From contig NC_059349.1 of the NCBI RefSeq assembly GCF_019703515.2, forward strand, positions 26,408,744-26,472,743: a stretch of DNA of 64,000 nt. The letters are read 5' to 3'. The notes under the pieces are model-generated. The model was given only the letters and a program-made list of their open reading frames with translations, had not been told where the DNA came from and searched no databases. The position numbers and the translations under genes are program-made. Source of the stretch: Myxocyprinus asiaticus. Taxonomy: Eukaryota; Chordata; Actinopteri; Cypriniformes; Catostomidae. Positions 1-11,757 of this stretch are shown one piece after another (within the stretch, counting starts at the first letter, position 1; each line of letters begins with the position of its first letter).

Positions 1-480
1 TGCAAGACAGCCAGAACAAAATGTTCTGGAGTTGTCGAGTTCTGTTCTGAGCTAAAAACTTTTCATACTCAATAACATTTATCTGTCATTATAATGAATT
101 GGTAGCAAGCTTAAGTGTAGTAACTATATAAAAAGTAACTTCTGGAGAAGTCTGAATAGCATTTTATCTTTAAGTATTAGCAGTGTGTCATAGTCACACT
201 GCTATTGCTCAAATTGGATGTGTTTTCGCACATAGCCTCTGGCATCATGTTAACAGAAATACCAAAATCCCTACATGCAGAAGAAGATAACCACACTGTG
301 ACGCTGAAAATCTTATGACTGAATGCTCGGTATATTTACAGTCACATATCCAACTGCATGGTTTCAGCATACATGCTGATATGCCATTGTTCATCTTGGT
401 ATGGATATGTGCTATGAACAATAAACAAAAGAATTTCCTGTTTTATGTAGCCTGGGAAGAGACAGGTCCTATTAAAACTG
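1..480. other. Unassigned sequence
   Basis: AT-rich; no exon, repeat family or RNA gene recognised. Confidence 0.4.
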
Positions 481-832
481 AGTCATATGTACAGTATGTA
501 TGGACGGCCACGGTTATGATAAAGTCGCCTACTCTAGTTGAAGAGTTTACTTTAAAACAAAAGAAAAAAGAATGACACTGCTTCCGAATATACATACTTC
601 CCTACTATATAGTATGCCAAAAACAATATGCCAATGGAGTAGTATGTCCGAATAAAATAGTAAGCAAGAAATACCCGGATGACCTTCAATTTCCTGAATG
701 AGATTCTGAAGTGGAGATCGACTGGATCCCATAATCCCACAGGAGCAGAGGAAACATCACGTTCAAAATGCTGAATTTAAAAGAGCAGCAGTGAACTGTG
801 AATCAGACGGCTCTTTTCAACTGTAAGTGATA

Positions 833-1785
833 TACTCACCGACCACTTTATTAGTTACACCTGTGCACAGGGCTGCTGATGAGGTAGTACAACTGGACCT
901 GTTGTCCCAGGCTTGAGGGGGGCCCGGAGTAGAGGGGGTGGTCCACAGAATATTCCATATTGTAGAGCGCATCTAAACACGTTCCGAGGGAGATGCAGAT
1001 ATAAACATGGAGACAGCGTGCAACTGTGAATGTGGTCCAGGGAGCGCACGATGATGGGATAAATTATTCATGCGATTAGCTAATCAGCCAGTCATGTGGC
1101 AGCATTGCAATGCATAAAATCATGCAGATACAGGTCAGGAGCTTCAGTTAAGCTGAGGCTGCACTGGGCCTATCATCTGTGTACCTCAGCAGAAATCAAG
1201 ATTCATCAGACCAGGCTATGTTTTCCAGTCTTTAACAGTGCCCACTGCAGCCTCCGCTTTCTGTTTTTGGCTGACAGAAGTGGAACCCGACGTGGTCTTC
1301 TGCTGTTGTAGACCATCCGCCTCAAGGTTCGACATGTTGTGCATTCTGAGATGCTATTCTGCTCACTACAATTGTACAGAGTGGTTATCTGAGTTACCGT
1401 AGCCTTTCTGTCAGCTCGAACCAGTCTGGCCATTCTCCATTGATCTCTCTCATCAACAAGGCGTTTCTATCCGCAGAACTGCCACTCACTGGTTGTTTTT
1501 TGTTTTGGCACCATTCTGAGTAAACTCTAGAGACTGTTGTGTGTGAAAATCCCAGGAGATCAGCAGTTACAGAAATACTCAAACCTGCCCGTCTGGCACC
1601 AACAATCATGCCACGATCAAAACACATATTTACCCCATTCTGATGGTTGATGTGAACATTAACTGGAGCTCCTGACCCGTATCTGCATGATTTTATGCAC
1701 TTTACTGCTGCCACACGATTGGCTGATTAGATAATCACTTGAATAAGTCGGTGTACAGGTGTATTTAAAGTGGTTGGTGAGTGTA
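833..1785 (-). mobile_element. Internally deleted Tc1-like transposon
   Basis: Ends are inverted copies (TACTCACCGACCACTTTA at left; the complement of TGGTTGGTGAGTGTA at right), with TA dinucleotides flanking at 831-832 and 1786-1787. The reverse strand keeps the transposase N-terminus: the helix-turn-helix part reads [20 protein letters not shown] within 1394-1714 and continues to about 1206 in another frame. The DDE catalytic core is absent, so the copy is dead. Confidence 0.75.
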
Positions 1786-1964
1786 TACCAAGAAAGTTGT
1801 TCCTTGTGCTTAAATGTTTCTTGTTTAACATAACCAGAGTAGATTTTTTTCACGGTTGTTGTTATTATGTCATATATTCGGGTCACAGGTCAATACTCAT
1901 GTTCCCGGATGAAGTATGTCTGGAATTTATTCACGCTACTCGCATACATAATTTATTTGTATAA

Positions 1965-2390
1965 TTTTTTATCCCCTTTTCTCCCAATTTGGAATGCTCA
2001 ATTCCCACTGCTTAGTAGGTCCTCATGGTGGCACAGTTACTCACCTCAATCCGGGTGGCAGAGGACAAGTCTTAGTTGCCTCCACTTCTGAGACAGTTAA
2101 TCCGCGCATTTTATCACGTGGCTCACTGTGCATGACGCCGTGGAGACTCATAGCATGGGAGGCTCATGCTACTCTCCGCGATCCATGCACAATTTACCAC
2201 GTGCCCCACTGAGAGCGAGAACCACTAATCATGACCACAAGGAGATTACCCCATGTGACTACCCTCCCTAGCATCCAGGCCAATTTGGTTGCTTAGGAGA
2301 CCTGGCTGGAGTCACTCAGCACCCTGGATTCGAACTCGTGACTCCAGGGGTGGTAGTCAGCATCAATACTCGCTGAGCTACCCAGGCCCC
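1965..2390 (-). repeat. tRNA-derived SINE, reverse orientation
   Basis: The reverse strand begins with a GCCTGGGTAGCTCAGCGAGT A box and has a GAGTTCGAATCCAGG B box (2323-2337), then a body matching the copy at 49335-49764 and an AATTGGGAGAAAAG-type tail. It resembles the HAmo-type SINEs of cyprinids. Confidence 0.8.
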
Positions 2391-2671
2391 TACACTTGCA
2401 TACATATTTTAAGAATGTGCTGTTTTATCGGCTGAGAAGTGTGTCCTTCATCAAATACAGTACATACTTTGACAGTATGCAATTTCGGATGCAGAAAGAG
2501 TGTATTTACATTTCTTCCTGCAAATATACTGTTTAGTATTACACATGGTAAATCAAAGTGATTATGAACTTGGCCTTCAGGAGCATCAAACATCTTATTT
2601 AAAGGTAGTCGATGTATTACATGTCAATTATATTTTTCTTTCGTCAACAGCAAGATTTAATTATAGTACTT

Positions 2672-3062
2672 TATAATTCCACCTGTACACCTACTTATTC
2701 ATGTGATTATCTAATCAGCCAATCGTGTGGCAGCAGTGCAATGCATAAAATCATCAACCATCAGAATGGGGAAAAAATTTGATCTCAGTGATTTCGACCG
2801 TGACATGATTGTTGGTGACAGGTGGGCTGGTTTGAGTATTTCTGTAACTGCTGATCTCCTGGGATTTTCACGCACATCAGTCTCTAGAGTTTACTCAGAA
2901 TGGTGCCAAAAACAAAAAACAAGCTAAAGTCCAGTGAGCTGAAGTTCTGTGGATGGAAATGCCTTGTTGATGAGAGAGGTCAACGGAGAATGGTCAGACT
3001 TGTTCGAGTTGACAGAAAGGCTATGGTAACTCAGATAACCACTCTGTACAATTGTAGTGAGT
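2672..3062 (+). mobile_element. Truncated Tc1-like transposon (transposase N-terminus)
   Basis: A second copy of the family at 833-1785. It encodes [20 protein letters not shown] and the helix-turn-helix in + orientation (2727-2927) and ends before the catalytic domain. Both TIRs are incomplete. Confidence 0.7.
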
Positions 3063-5640
3063 GTATATGAATGTACAAGGGGAAAATTTAGATTTTAAGT
3101 TCTATAACTTAAATAATAACTTGGTCACTATTTTTTTGTTATTCAAAATTTTTCATCACCTTTTTGCCTTTACTAGTTCATTTTGAATGGCGATTCAGTG
3201 TCAACTTACTTTTTAAAAGTACAAATATTCCATGTGGTTTCTCAGTTAATGAGGTTATCAAAACTGCATGGATAATACAGGGTTCCCACAATAAAATTGA
3301 GATATCCAGGCCTAGAAAAGTAGTGGAAAGTAATAAAATCTTAAAAAGTCATAGTCATTCCTATAGTGAATATATTTTTCTAGTTTAGAGCCCAGCTCTA
3401 AAACAAATTATTGGCTAAACATTGAAACTTAAAAACTCATGGAAATGTATTAGTCAAAAGTTTGGGAATTCTGATAATAATGAGAAAAACATTTGCAAAA
3501 TGCTGCCTAAATTAGTTTTAGATTGAGTATAGCATGTGTATAGCAATGGAGTATAACACCACAGGACATGTTAACTTCCTAAATGTATTTCATGTCAACT
3601 ACCCTCATATTTAACAGAATAAGGAAGATCCAAAGAAGAGAAAGGATTCATCTGTTCATGTGACAACTAACAAGGGCAGGATTTGTGTGTTGTCCATTAA
3701 AGTTTCTAGAAACCACTGGATTGAACTAAATTCCTCAAGAGAAAGAAATTCAGTTTGAAAACAGTTTTATTTTACATTTATTTCAACATGACTATGATTG
3801 TGTTAACATTTCCTCAAGACATCATGGCTTTTGCACCTATAGTGCCTCTTTCACATAAATCTGGGTTTTCTTCTGTGATGCAGATGTTGCGCATTTAGAA
3901 TTTGGGTAAAAGGTCATATTGCTGCTGGGATCGACACATCTTAGAGCTGAAGATGCAGCTGTTCTTGTGGTTCCGGCAGCAAGATTGTGGTGTATGACTA
4001 ACTGCTGTCATCAGTGTTTCTGGGAAACTCGTAGAAAGGCCAGATACTGAATATCTTTTACATTCATATGCTAATGGCTCTCTTTGGGGCTATTCAGTAT
4101 CTCAAAAGACTTGAGCGAGGAGAACTGCATACATTGTGCCTTGCCTATGATGCGTACATTAAAATCCATTACTGATGACCAAATGATCTGACCCTTCATT
4201 AAGAAGAGATGTGGGTCATTTAATAATCACTAACTGATTTAGGATATCCTTCACTGCCTTTCTTACTGGAGCTACCATCATGATTATGCAAGCAAGCTTT
4301 GTCATCCTTGGTTCATATGCAGGCACTAAACAAACAGCCAGCTAAAATATCAAGAGCGTTGTTAAAACAATAACAGGTAATGTGATTAGTATGGTGATTG
4401 CAGGGCCGTTTTTGAACATTTTTGACCCATCTGTAGGCCTGAAATTTGAAGTGTGTTTCACCAGTATGTAGATTATACAGGCACGAAGCTATTTCATTTT
4501 GTGTGGATTAATGACATTTTCTACATAGTTTTGAGTTATTAAGTGCATTTAGGGATTGTTTGTAAAATAGTCAACATATAGGTCAGTTAAGACACACATG
4601 TCTGAGGTCAGTTCGATTAGATATATAATACGAGACTGACTTCAAGTTCACCAACAATAAAGTCTTGGCTCCTGTTCCACATATACAAATAATCCTTCAA
4701 ATCCTGTTTTGACCATGTCTGCAAAGTACACTCACTGTAAAAACATGCAAATCTTTCTCTGAAAACCAAAGCTTCCGAATGCTGAATTATAAACTCTGTA
4801 ACACCTGTACCTTTATTTCACCACTTTATTTACTGAAACAAACACATACAACTTTGTATCAGAAGACAAAACAACCAAAAACCGAGGAGTATTGCTTTTC
4901 TAAGGGCGAGGCAAATTCTCAGGCATCACCTGTGTGAGTCTAGTCTTCAGAAACCTCCATTAAATGCTGCCTTTCTGTAAGCATGAACTTTCCCCTAATT
5001 CTCACACTGTTCTTTGCTCACAGTGGAACAGACCACCTTAGACCGTGCTCTCAGCCACAGCACGTTCTCCTCGTCTCTCAACACAAAAGCCTCTGCACCA
5101 AAATGACTTCATTCCGGGAAAACCCAGAAGTTAATTCAGAGCAAATAAACAACATATTTTCCTATAGATGAGACATATTTTCTCTTAATCTCATCTATTT
5201 GAAAATATACAAGGAGAATGATGGAACAAACTGAAATGAAATGAAAACCTATTCGTAAGATATTTAGCAAGTATTTACACCCACACCTTAATAGTCGGAC
5301 TGTTTGACTCTAATTAAATGACAAAAAGTGAAACTGCTAGTTAAGGACAATCAGGCTATCAACTATCAAAACTTAAATTGTTTAAGCACAGAAATGGCAA
5401 TTAAATACAGATCAATTAATTTGCTTGATTTTCATTAGTGCTGTTTGGTAGCTAATCCTACAATCGTATTAAATCGTGAAAATAATCTGAAATCAACAGG
5501 CTTTCTGGTTGTAACTGGGTCCATTTTTACATCATGGTCGATAGAAGCAAATATGGTAAAAGGGGAGGGGCAGCTGAAACTTGAGCAGATACAGACACAC
5601 TCCCTCCAGATGGCCAGCCAATTAGAACGCCCTAGACTGC
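3063..5640. other. Intergenic sequence upstream of angptl4
   Basis: AT-rich, with many short open frames but no splice-supported coding signal. A short GGGTTCCCACA word near 3281 resembles a hAT MITE end. Distal angptl4 regulatory DNA may be present but is not visible. Confidence 0.4.
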
Positions 5641-5650
5641 TCAACCAGGG

Positions 5651-5657
5651 TATAAAA
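5651..5657 (+). promoter_or_regulatory. angptl4: TATA box of angptl4
   Basis: TATAAAA lies about 107 bp upstream of the angptl4 start codon, a spacing that leaves room for a 5' UTR of about 75-80 bases. No other core element was identified. Confidence 0.7.
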
Positions 5658-5757
5658 CTGAGTTAGTTCTTCAACAGCATGAGCTTAAGATCTTGAGAAA
5701 ACTGCGACAGCTGACTGGTATCCACAACAAGACAACCACAGACACAAAACAAGCAAG

Positions 5758-7313
5758 ATGAAGGTACCACTGGCAAATCTGCTATGCATCACCGTCTTGG
5801 CTAGCTCTGGGACAAGCTTCCCAATGGAGAGGAGGGGAACTGCTGCCGGTAAAGAGAAGAGAGTTCAGTATGCACCATGGGATGATGTCAATGTGCTTGC
5901 ACATGGATTGCTGCAGCTCGGTCAGGGTCTTAAGGAGCATGTGGACAAGACCAAAGGCCAGATGAGAGACATCACCATCAAGATGAAGGTCTTAAACGTC
6001 ACTGTATCTGAGCTTGGAAAGCTGACTCAGCGCCTGCAGGAAGACAGCGAAGCACTGAAAGCCAAAGCCCAGAACCTGGAAGAAAGTGAGAGTCTGGTCC
6101 TAAACAAGTCCACGGATCTGCAGGAGAAAACGGAGGAACTGCTCAGAGACAGACAGAAGGACCATGAGAGGATGAATAAGCTGGAAGAAAAAGTAGATGG
6201 CATGATGCAAGGAGAGGGTCTGGAAGTTGGCAAAGGCAACAACAGTGATGCCCGGATTATTCAGGTATGTGCACAACCTCATTTCAATGATAATAGACAA
6301 ATAAGGGGAAGGCTGCAATGGTAAGAATCAGTTTATCTTAATTTGACTCATACAAACAGCTCTAACTTAGACCTCAGTATGCATACTGATGTTTGTTAGT
6401 TGTGTATTTGTTAAATACCAATTCTAAATTCTAAAATGAACTAAATATGAACGATTTGAATATTTAAATATTTTCAAAAAAGCTTAGAGTTCTAAAAGAC
6501 AGAACAAGGCACGAGGAGACTGCAGACACGCGTGTGGGCGTGAGCGCCGCTTTATAGCTTGGACTCAAAATCGTGATGTACGTGCAAGGTAGCAGCTATT
6601 TGTGTACAGAGTCCAGACAAAAAAAAAATATCACGTAGTGACCACATGGAAAGTCTGTTTTGAAATCTGTTGAGACGATTCAGGATGAAACAAACTGAAC
6701 TGACCATAATGCATTTCATATACATGCAAAACGTTTCTATTTCTTGTTAATCTGCTCAAATTTCGCGAGTTCACGCTACTGTTACCTAACACTGTACAGA
6801 AGACCCTGTCGATTGAAAAGATGATGCATGACCCGTTAAACCGGAAAATACGCTATTTTAATGGCCGAGCCTAGACTTATCGTATCAGACGATTTGAGTT
6901 TGAAAAAAGCCACTTTGTAAGACTTAAAAGACTAACTGTAAACTATATATATTTCAGTGGATGCTAGAGGCGCAAAATAAGCGCATTGATGACCTGGTCG
7001 AACGTATCAAGCAACAGCAAGAAAAACTGGACAAGCAAAATATTCGCATTCGAACCCTCCAAAACCAGGTAAAAATATGAATATACATATATTAATGATA
7101 TTCATATGAAGTCTATTGCTGCATATCCATAATATTTTATGTTATGTGCACTAGATTCACATGAAAAATGAACGATCTTCTCTGAAACGGAAGGAGGATG
7201 ACATCCAACTGAACACGAGCTCTGAACAGCGAGACTCACCTGTTGGTAAGTCAATCTGTCTATTATTACACGACACCTTTACAATTTATGCAAGTATGAT
7301 CTTGCACTAAAAC

Positions 7314-7365
<52 letters not shown>

Positions 7366-7535
7366 TAGATTTACGCATTTAAATTTCATAGCAAAATTCC
7401 ATCAAATGAAATTGTCAACTTAAAAAAAAAAAAAGTAACTATTTTAAGTTTTATTCCTTTAATTTTGTTAAACATTACATAAATCAATTTAATGGAATTT
7501 TGTTATGAAATTGAAATGTGTAAATCTTAAACAGG

Positions 7536-7609
<74 letters not shown>

Positions 7610-10600
7610 TGATAAGGGATGCATTAATGATTGGCCTTCTAGCTGTACTGTCAAAAATATACAGGGCAAGGTGATTTTCTTTATTAGAGTCAAAAGCATG
7701 CTGGAACCTGTGCCACTTGTTTTGCACCTTTTACATTATTATGACTGTTATAGAGACGTAATTAAGGTGGAACATTGACAATTAGGGGGAAGATCATACT
7801 CAACGTTTCTTCAAAATACACAGAAAATATCTATAAAGTGCCTGATTGAAAGTATAAATAATGTTTAAAAATGTAACCCACTTAGTGTAGATTTAAAAGG
7901 ATGAAAATTTTAGATTTAAAAGAAACTCCCCTGTTTTAGAGAAATACAGTTGTCTCTAAGTAGGTGAAAGGTGAACCTGGCTGAAACACATTAAATGAGG
8001 GAACAGAGCAGTCATCCAAAAGAACACAAAGCCTCTCATGGTGAGTTCTGACATCAGTGGGATCCAAAGAATCCTTTAAAAGAAACAGTTTCCCTGAACG
8101 GCTTCCAACTGTGTGAGAGTTCATCAGTCTCGGACTGTGTTAACTCAGGGTCACAAAAAGGCTTGTTGCAGATTTGTTGCAAATCTGACCAAGAGGTGGG
8201 GGAGTTTTTTCTTTTTTTTTTTTTTTTCAGATATACTATATCCTGTACCTTAGATTAGATTTCTTGGCTCTAGCCCAGTGAAAACCATAAAGTAGGGAGT
8301 GCATATTTTTGTACTGTAAACTTTGTACAGACTTTCCCTGACATGTGGAGGCCACTACCAAAAACACGTCATTCCCTTAGAAAACATGTAACCTTTACCC
8401 TAGATCTGTCAGAGTCAGACTATCCCCCTTCTGCCCCACCTTCTTCTACTCATCCACACAGACACCCCCTTTGTAGTATGTGAGAAGTGTGCCAGACTTG
8501 AGAAGACCACTTAATGCCATATGGTTTGATTTGAGCGCCTGTTTGAATTAAATCTGTGCCATTAATTAGTTTAGTATTTTTTGGAAAACAAATAAAACCT
8601 AGCCTATCTCACTACATTAATTGACATTAATAAACATATAAATCTGAACATAGATATCGTATATACGCAGAGGATCATTATTGTCCTTGAATGTAGGTTG
8701 TCCTACTTTATCAGGATAAACAGCACATGAGCCAAACACATTTGTTTTTTGGCATCTGCATTGCATCAGATACAGCCCCTTAAGGGCCATGCAGTAGGGT
8801 CTCAGATAGCAGTAGCAGCAGCTTAGGCATTCCTGGATCACTCGCTGTCCATGCATTGTGATGTCAGCAGAGGGGTGCTGTGCACGTGAAGGACGTGTGG
8901 AGGGCTGGACTAGAGGGGGCAGGGAGCGAGGAATGCTTACAGAGCTCTGTGTAATATATTGCTCTGAGGGAAGTCTCTGTTTGGGAACTGGGGGAAAGGT
9001 CATGTTTACACCCTCAATTGTTCCAGCCAGGTTAATACTCAGATATTAAACTGTTTTTGTTGGGCAAATGTTTACAAGGGGATAACTTGGCCGAAAGAGG
9101 TAAACAGCATAGCGCCCATATGGCACTGTGTAACTGAGTAAGCTACATACCAGCGTCTGACCAAGCAGGGATAAATCATTTGTTTTGGAGAGGTATTTGT
9201 TTAAGAACAACATGTCAAAAGATTTGGACTATTGCCCTGGAATTTAAAACAAACTCCAAGTTGGTTTCTGGGTACATGGACGTTCAAGGTTCTGATTTTG
9301 AGAAGAATTTTGTTTGCTATTAAACAATGAGATAAACACTTATCCTGGTCATGAGAGTTGCTTTCAGTCCATACCAACTATTTGAATACGGGCTTGGATA
9401 CAAGTGATTTCTAGATGAGTGAACGTGTTTGTGTTGTTTTTGTGTCTTTCAGCAATGGCCTGTGACTGCCATGAGTTGTTCCTGAGGGGTGAGACCTCAA
9501 GCGGGTTGTACACCATCCAACCATCTGATTCGCAGCCTTTTGAGGTCTTCTGTGAAATGACACCTGGTAAGTGGGACATTTCACTACCATTTCACTCATC
9601 AACTTAGATGATCATTAAAGGAAGACCTTAGGCATGATAATTTACAATTATGTCTAAAGGCTTCTTTGTTGGTAAAGCATGGGCTAGCCATTCCCTATTG
9701 CCTCCCCAACCCCCCAACATATGACACTCTGTAATCCTCTTGCTTTGTGCTCTTGTCTACAGAGGGTGGATGGACAGTCATCCAGAGACGGCAGGATGGA
9801 TCTGTAGACTTTGATAAACTATGGCAGGCCTATCAGACTGGCTTCGGGAGCCTGAGTGGTAAGAATCCAGTGTTATTTGTGTTAATTTTAGGTCACAAGA
9901 AACTGCCCCAACTTTGCATGTAACACAGAGAATCTTCGTCTCAGCACAGTACGCTTTGATTAAGAAGTGATTTACCCACTTATGTAGGGATGTAGCCAGA
10001 TTAAGAATAGAGGATGAGATCAATCCTGATTGGAGAGGAAAACACTGTCAAATCCCAGACCCTTAATGCCCTTAAATTGTTTAATTACAGAGTGACTAAA
10101 TCTCCTGTCCTAGTCCTAGACTACAAGTTTGAGTTTATATAACCGTTCTAAAATGTTCCTTGTTACTTTCAGGTGAGTTCTGGCTCGGTCTGGAGAAGAT
10201 CCACTCTGTGTCCAAAAGTGGCAACTACATCCTCAAGGTTCAGTTTTCTGACTGGAGGGATGAGAGTCAAAGCATCACATATCCTTTCCATCTGAATGGT
10301 GAGGAGAGGAACTATTCTTTGCATATTCTGGAGAGGCCTGCTGGAAACCTGGAGAGCTCTCTGTCTACTGAAGCATCCGGAGTTCCCTTTTCCACCCGCG
10401 ACAAAGACAACGACCTGAAGAACGATCTCAACTGTGCCAAACAACTTTCAGGTAAGACGTTTGTTTGGTTTTTGTTGAGGAATATTTATATTGCCATGGG
10501 CCATAAAATGTGTGTCTTCATCATTATAATAGGTTTCCTTTTTGCTTTTCAGGTGGTTGGTGGTTTAGCAACTGCGGTCGCGCTAACCTCAACGGCAGGT

Positions 10601-10737
10601 ATTTTGTAACCCCTGCACCAAAGCAAAGGCACCAGAGAAAACAAGGAGTGTTCTGGAAAACTTGGCATGGTCGTTACTACCCACTGAAAACTACCACCAT
10701 GATGATTGCACCAGCTGAGATTGAGAACAAGTCATAG
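5758..10737 (+). CDS. angptl4: Angiopoietin-like protein 4, complete, 7 exons
   Basis: Secreted inhibitor of lipoprotein lipase that controls plasma triglyceride uptake (known role of the family). Coding exons are 5758-6264, 6958-7068, 7155-7245, 9453-9566, 9763-9858, 10173-10451 and 10553-10737. All introns are GT-AG, phases agree, and the product is 460 aa. Residues 1 to about 20 are a signal peptide. Residues 41-60 contain [18 protein letters not shown], the lipase-inhibiting segment; Asp43 aligns with human Glu40, so the acidic charge is kept. A coiled coil follows to about residue 206. A basic linker in exon 3 (RSSLKRK, residues 213-219) is a likely proprotein-convertase site. The fibrinogen-like domain starts at ACDCHELF (about 238) and ends with [15 protein letters not shown]. 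The ATG is the first in the transcript, about 107 bp after a TATA box. Length is slightly above the human 406 aa, mostly in the coiled coil and linker. Confidence 0.96.
7315..7366. repeat. (ATT)n microsatellite in angptl4 intron 3
   Basis: About 17 uninterrupted ATT units. Confidence 0.95.
7367..7528. mobile_element. Short MITE with about 40-bp terminal inverted repeats
   Basis: The left end AGATTTACGCATTTAAATTT is inverted at the right end, and both arms contain CAAAATTCCAT words. A second copy lies at 57855-58025. The copy sits between the ATT and TA microsatellites. Confidence 0.65.
7538..7606. repeat. (TA)n microsatellite
   Basis: About 34 uninterrupted TA units in angptl4 intron 3. Confidence 0.95.
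8986..9002 (+). promoter_or_regulatory. DR1 / PPAR response element candidate in angptl4 intron 3
   Basis: The sequence AACTGGGGGAAAGGTCA fits the extended PPRE pattern: 5' AACT, a half-site, a one-base spacer, then a perfect AGGTCA. A forkhead-like TGTTTAC follows within a few bases (9004-9010) and again near 9069. In mammals the functional ANGPTL4 PPRE is in intron 3, and zebrafish angptl4 intron 3 carries tissue-specific enhancer modules (established knowledge). The location here is the equivalent intron. HNF4A, which also binds DR1, is an alternative ligand. Confidence 0.6.
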
Positions 10738-11757
10738 GTTAATCTCTGAACCAATCATGCAAGAGACCTTAACCAATGATATGGGTGAAGGAAACTGCCA
10801 TTCATAAACTGCCAAAATAACTGACTGGTGCTGAAAAGGTTTAATGCTCAATTAGGAGTGCCTTCCAATCTTCAGATTGTTTGTTAGAACAGACAGTTGA
10901 AGTCTGAGTTATGAACGTCTATGAAGATGTGAGATGGGTGGACACTCAAAACCCAGACTGAGCAAAAAAACAGACTGTTATCTAATGAGATTGGGGTGAA
11001 CTAAATATGACTGGAGCTCTGCAAGAAGCAGCATGTATTGTATGGTGCAGGCCACTGTGAGGATCTGCTACATGTTTAGACATATCTGTTTGGAGGCGTA
11101 AAAAGAGCTGATGGTTTAGCACCATTGTGAGCACTACCAACAGCTACAAGGGCTTGGAGAAAAAATTAGACAGAACTCACTAAAATAATCTCTTGCCTCT
11201 AAAATGTGGACCAAATAAGCTAAAGAAGCTTGAGCCAGTACTTTTGAAAATGCTTATTGTAAAGGCACTGTTTATCTTAAGGCATTATCCACAGACAAAG
11301 ACATGCATTAGTAGATCTGCAGAACATTGAGAGATTTGCTGCCTGTCCGTCATTTTAAGTATACAAGTATGCAAGTTATTTTCTGGAACACATGCTATCT
11401 TTCAAAAGCTTAAATGATCTAAGACTACTGTCTTTTCCTGTCTTGAAATCATATCTAAAAGAGGAGTTCCTGTGGAGATTAATTTTCTCAGTCACATTGA
11501 CTGTCTATAGCTGTCACTTCTCTGTAAATAACTGAAACATACATTTTCTTAGTAGCATTACAGCTGTATTTTTGCCAACTTCGAAAGGTTGTGCTCTGAT
11601 TCTCATATTATTTAAATGTTGTTCAAATCATTATGTATTTCTTTTTCTTTTACTTATAATTTATATGTTTCTCAAAGAAGTCAAACATTTTGTTATTGTT
11701 TTTATAAAAGTGTTTGGTCTTAATAAAGTGACCAATAAAGATTTGTTTTATTTAAAA
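10738..11757 (+). other. angptl4: angptl4 3' UTR with two polyadenylation signals
   Basis: Non-coding sequence after the stop at 10735-10737. Two AATAAA hexamers at 11722-11727 and 11734-11739 are the first strong signals downstream, so the transcript probably ends near 11755. Confidence 0.65.

Larger units (their letters stand above)
480..2590. mobile_element. Disrupted MITE containing a Tc1 derivative and a SINE
   Basis: Segments near 560-720, 1855-1960 and 2393-2560 share the TACTATATAGTATGCC-like and ATTTCGGATGCAG-like words typical of a fish DNA-transposon MITE. They read as one element interrupted by the Tc1 derivative (833-1785) and the SINE (about 1965-2390). The assignment rests on motif resemblance only. 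Confidence 0.35.

Noticed and set aside
3840..4330. A reverse-strand stretch with several cysteines (SHTPQSCCRNHKNSCIFSS) that might be an exon of a decayed gene
   Set aside because: The frame is broken by stops, splice sites are not convincing and no family could be named.
7538..7606. A CRISPR-like or other functional array
   Set aside because: Simple TA microsatellite with no spacers.
8617..9003. 128-codon reverse open frame in angptl4 intron 3
   Set aside because: Low-complexity Pro/Ser content, no family features, and it overlaps the DR1 regulatory candidate; treated as chance.
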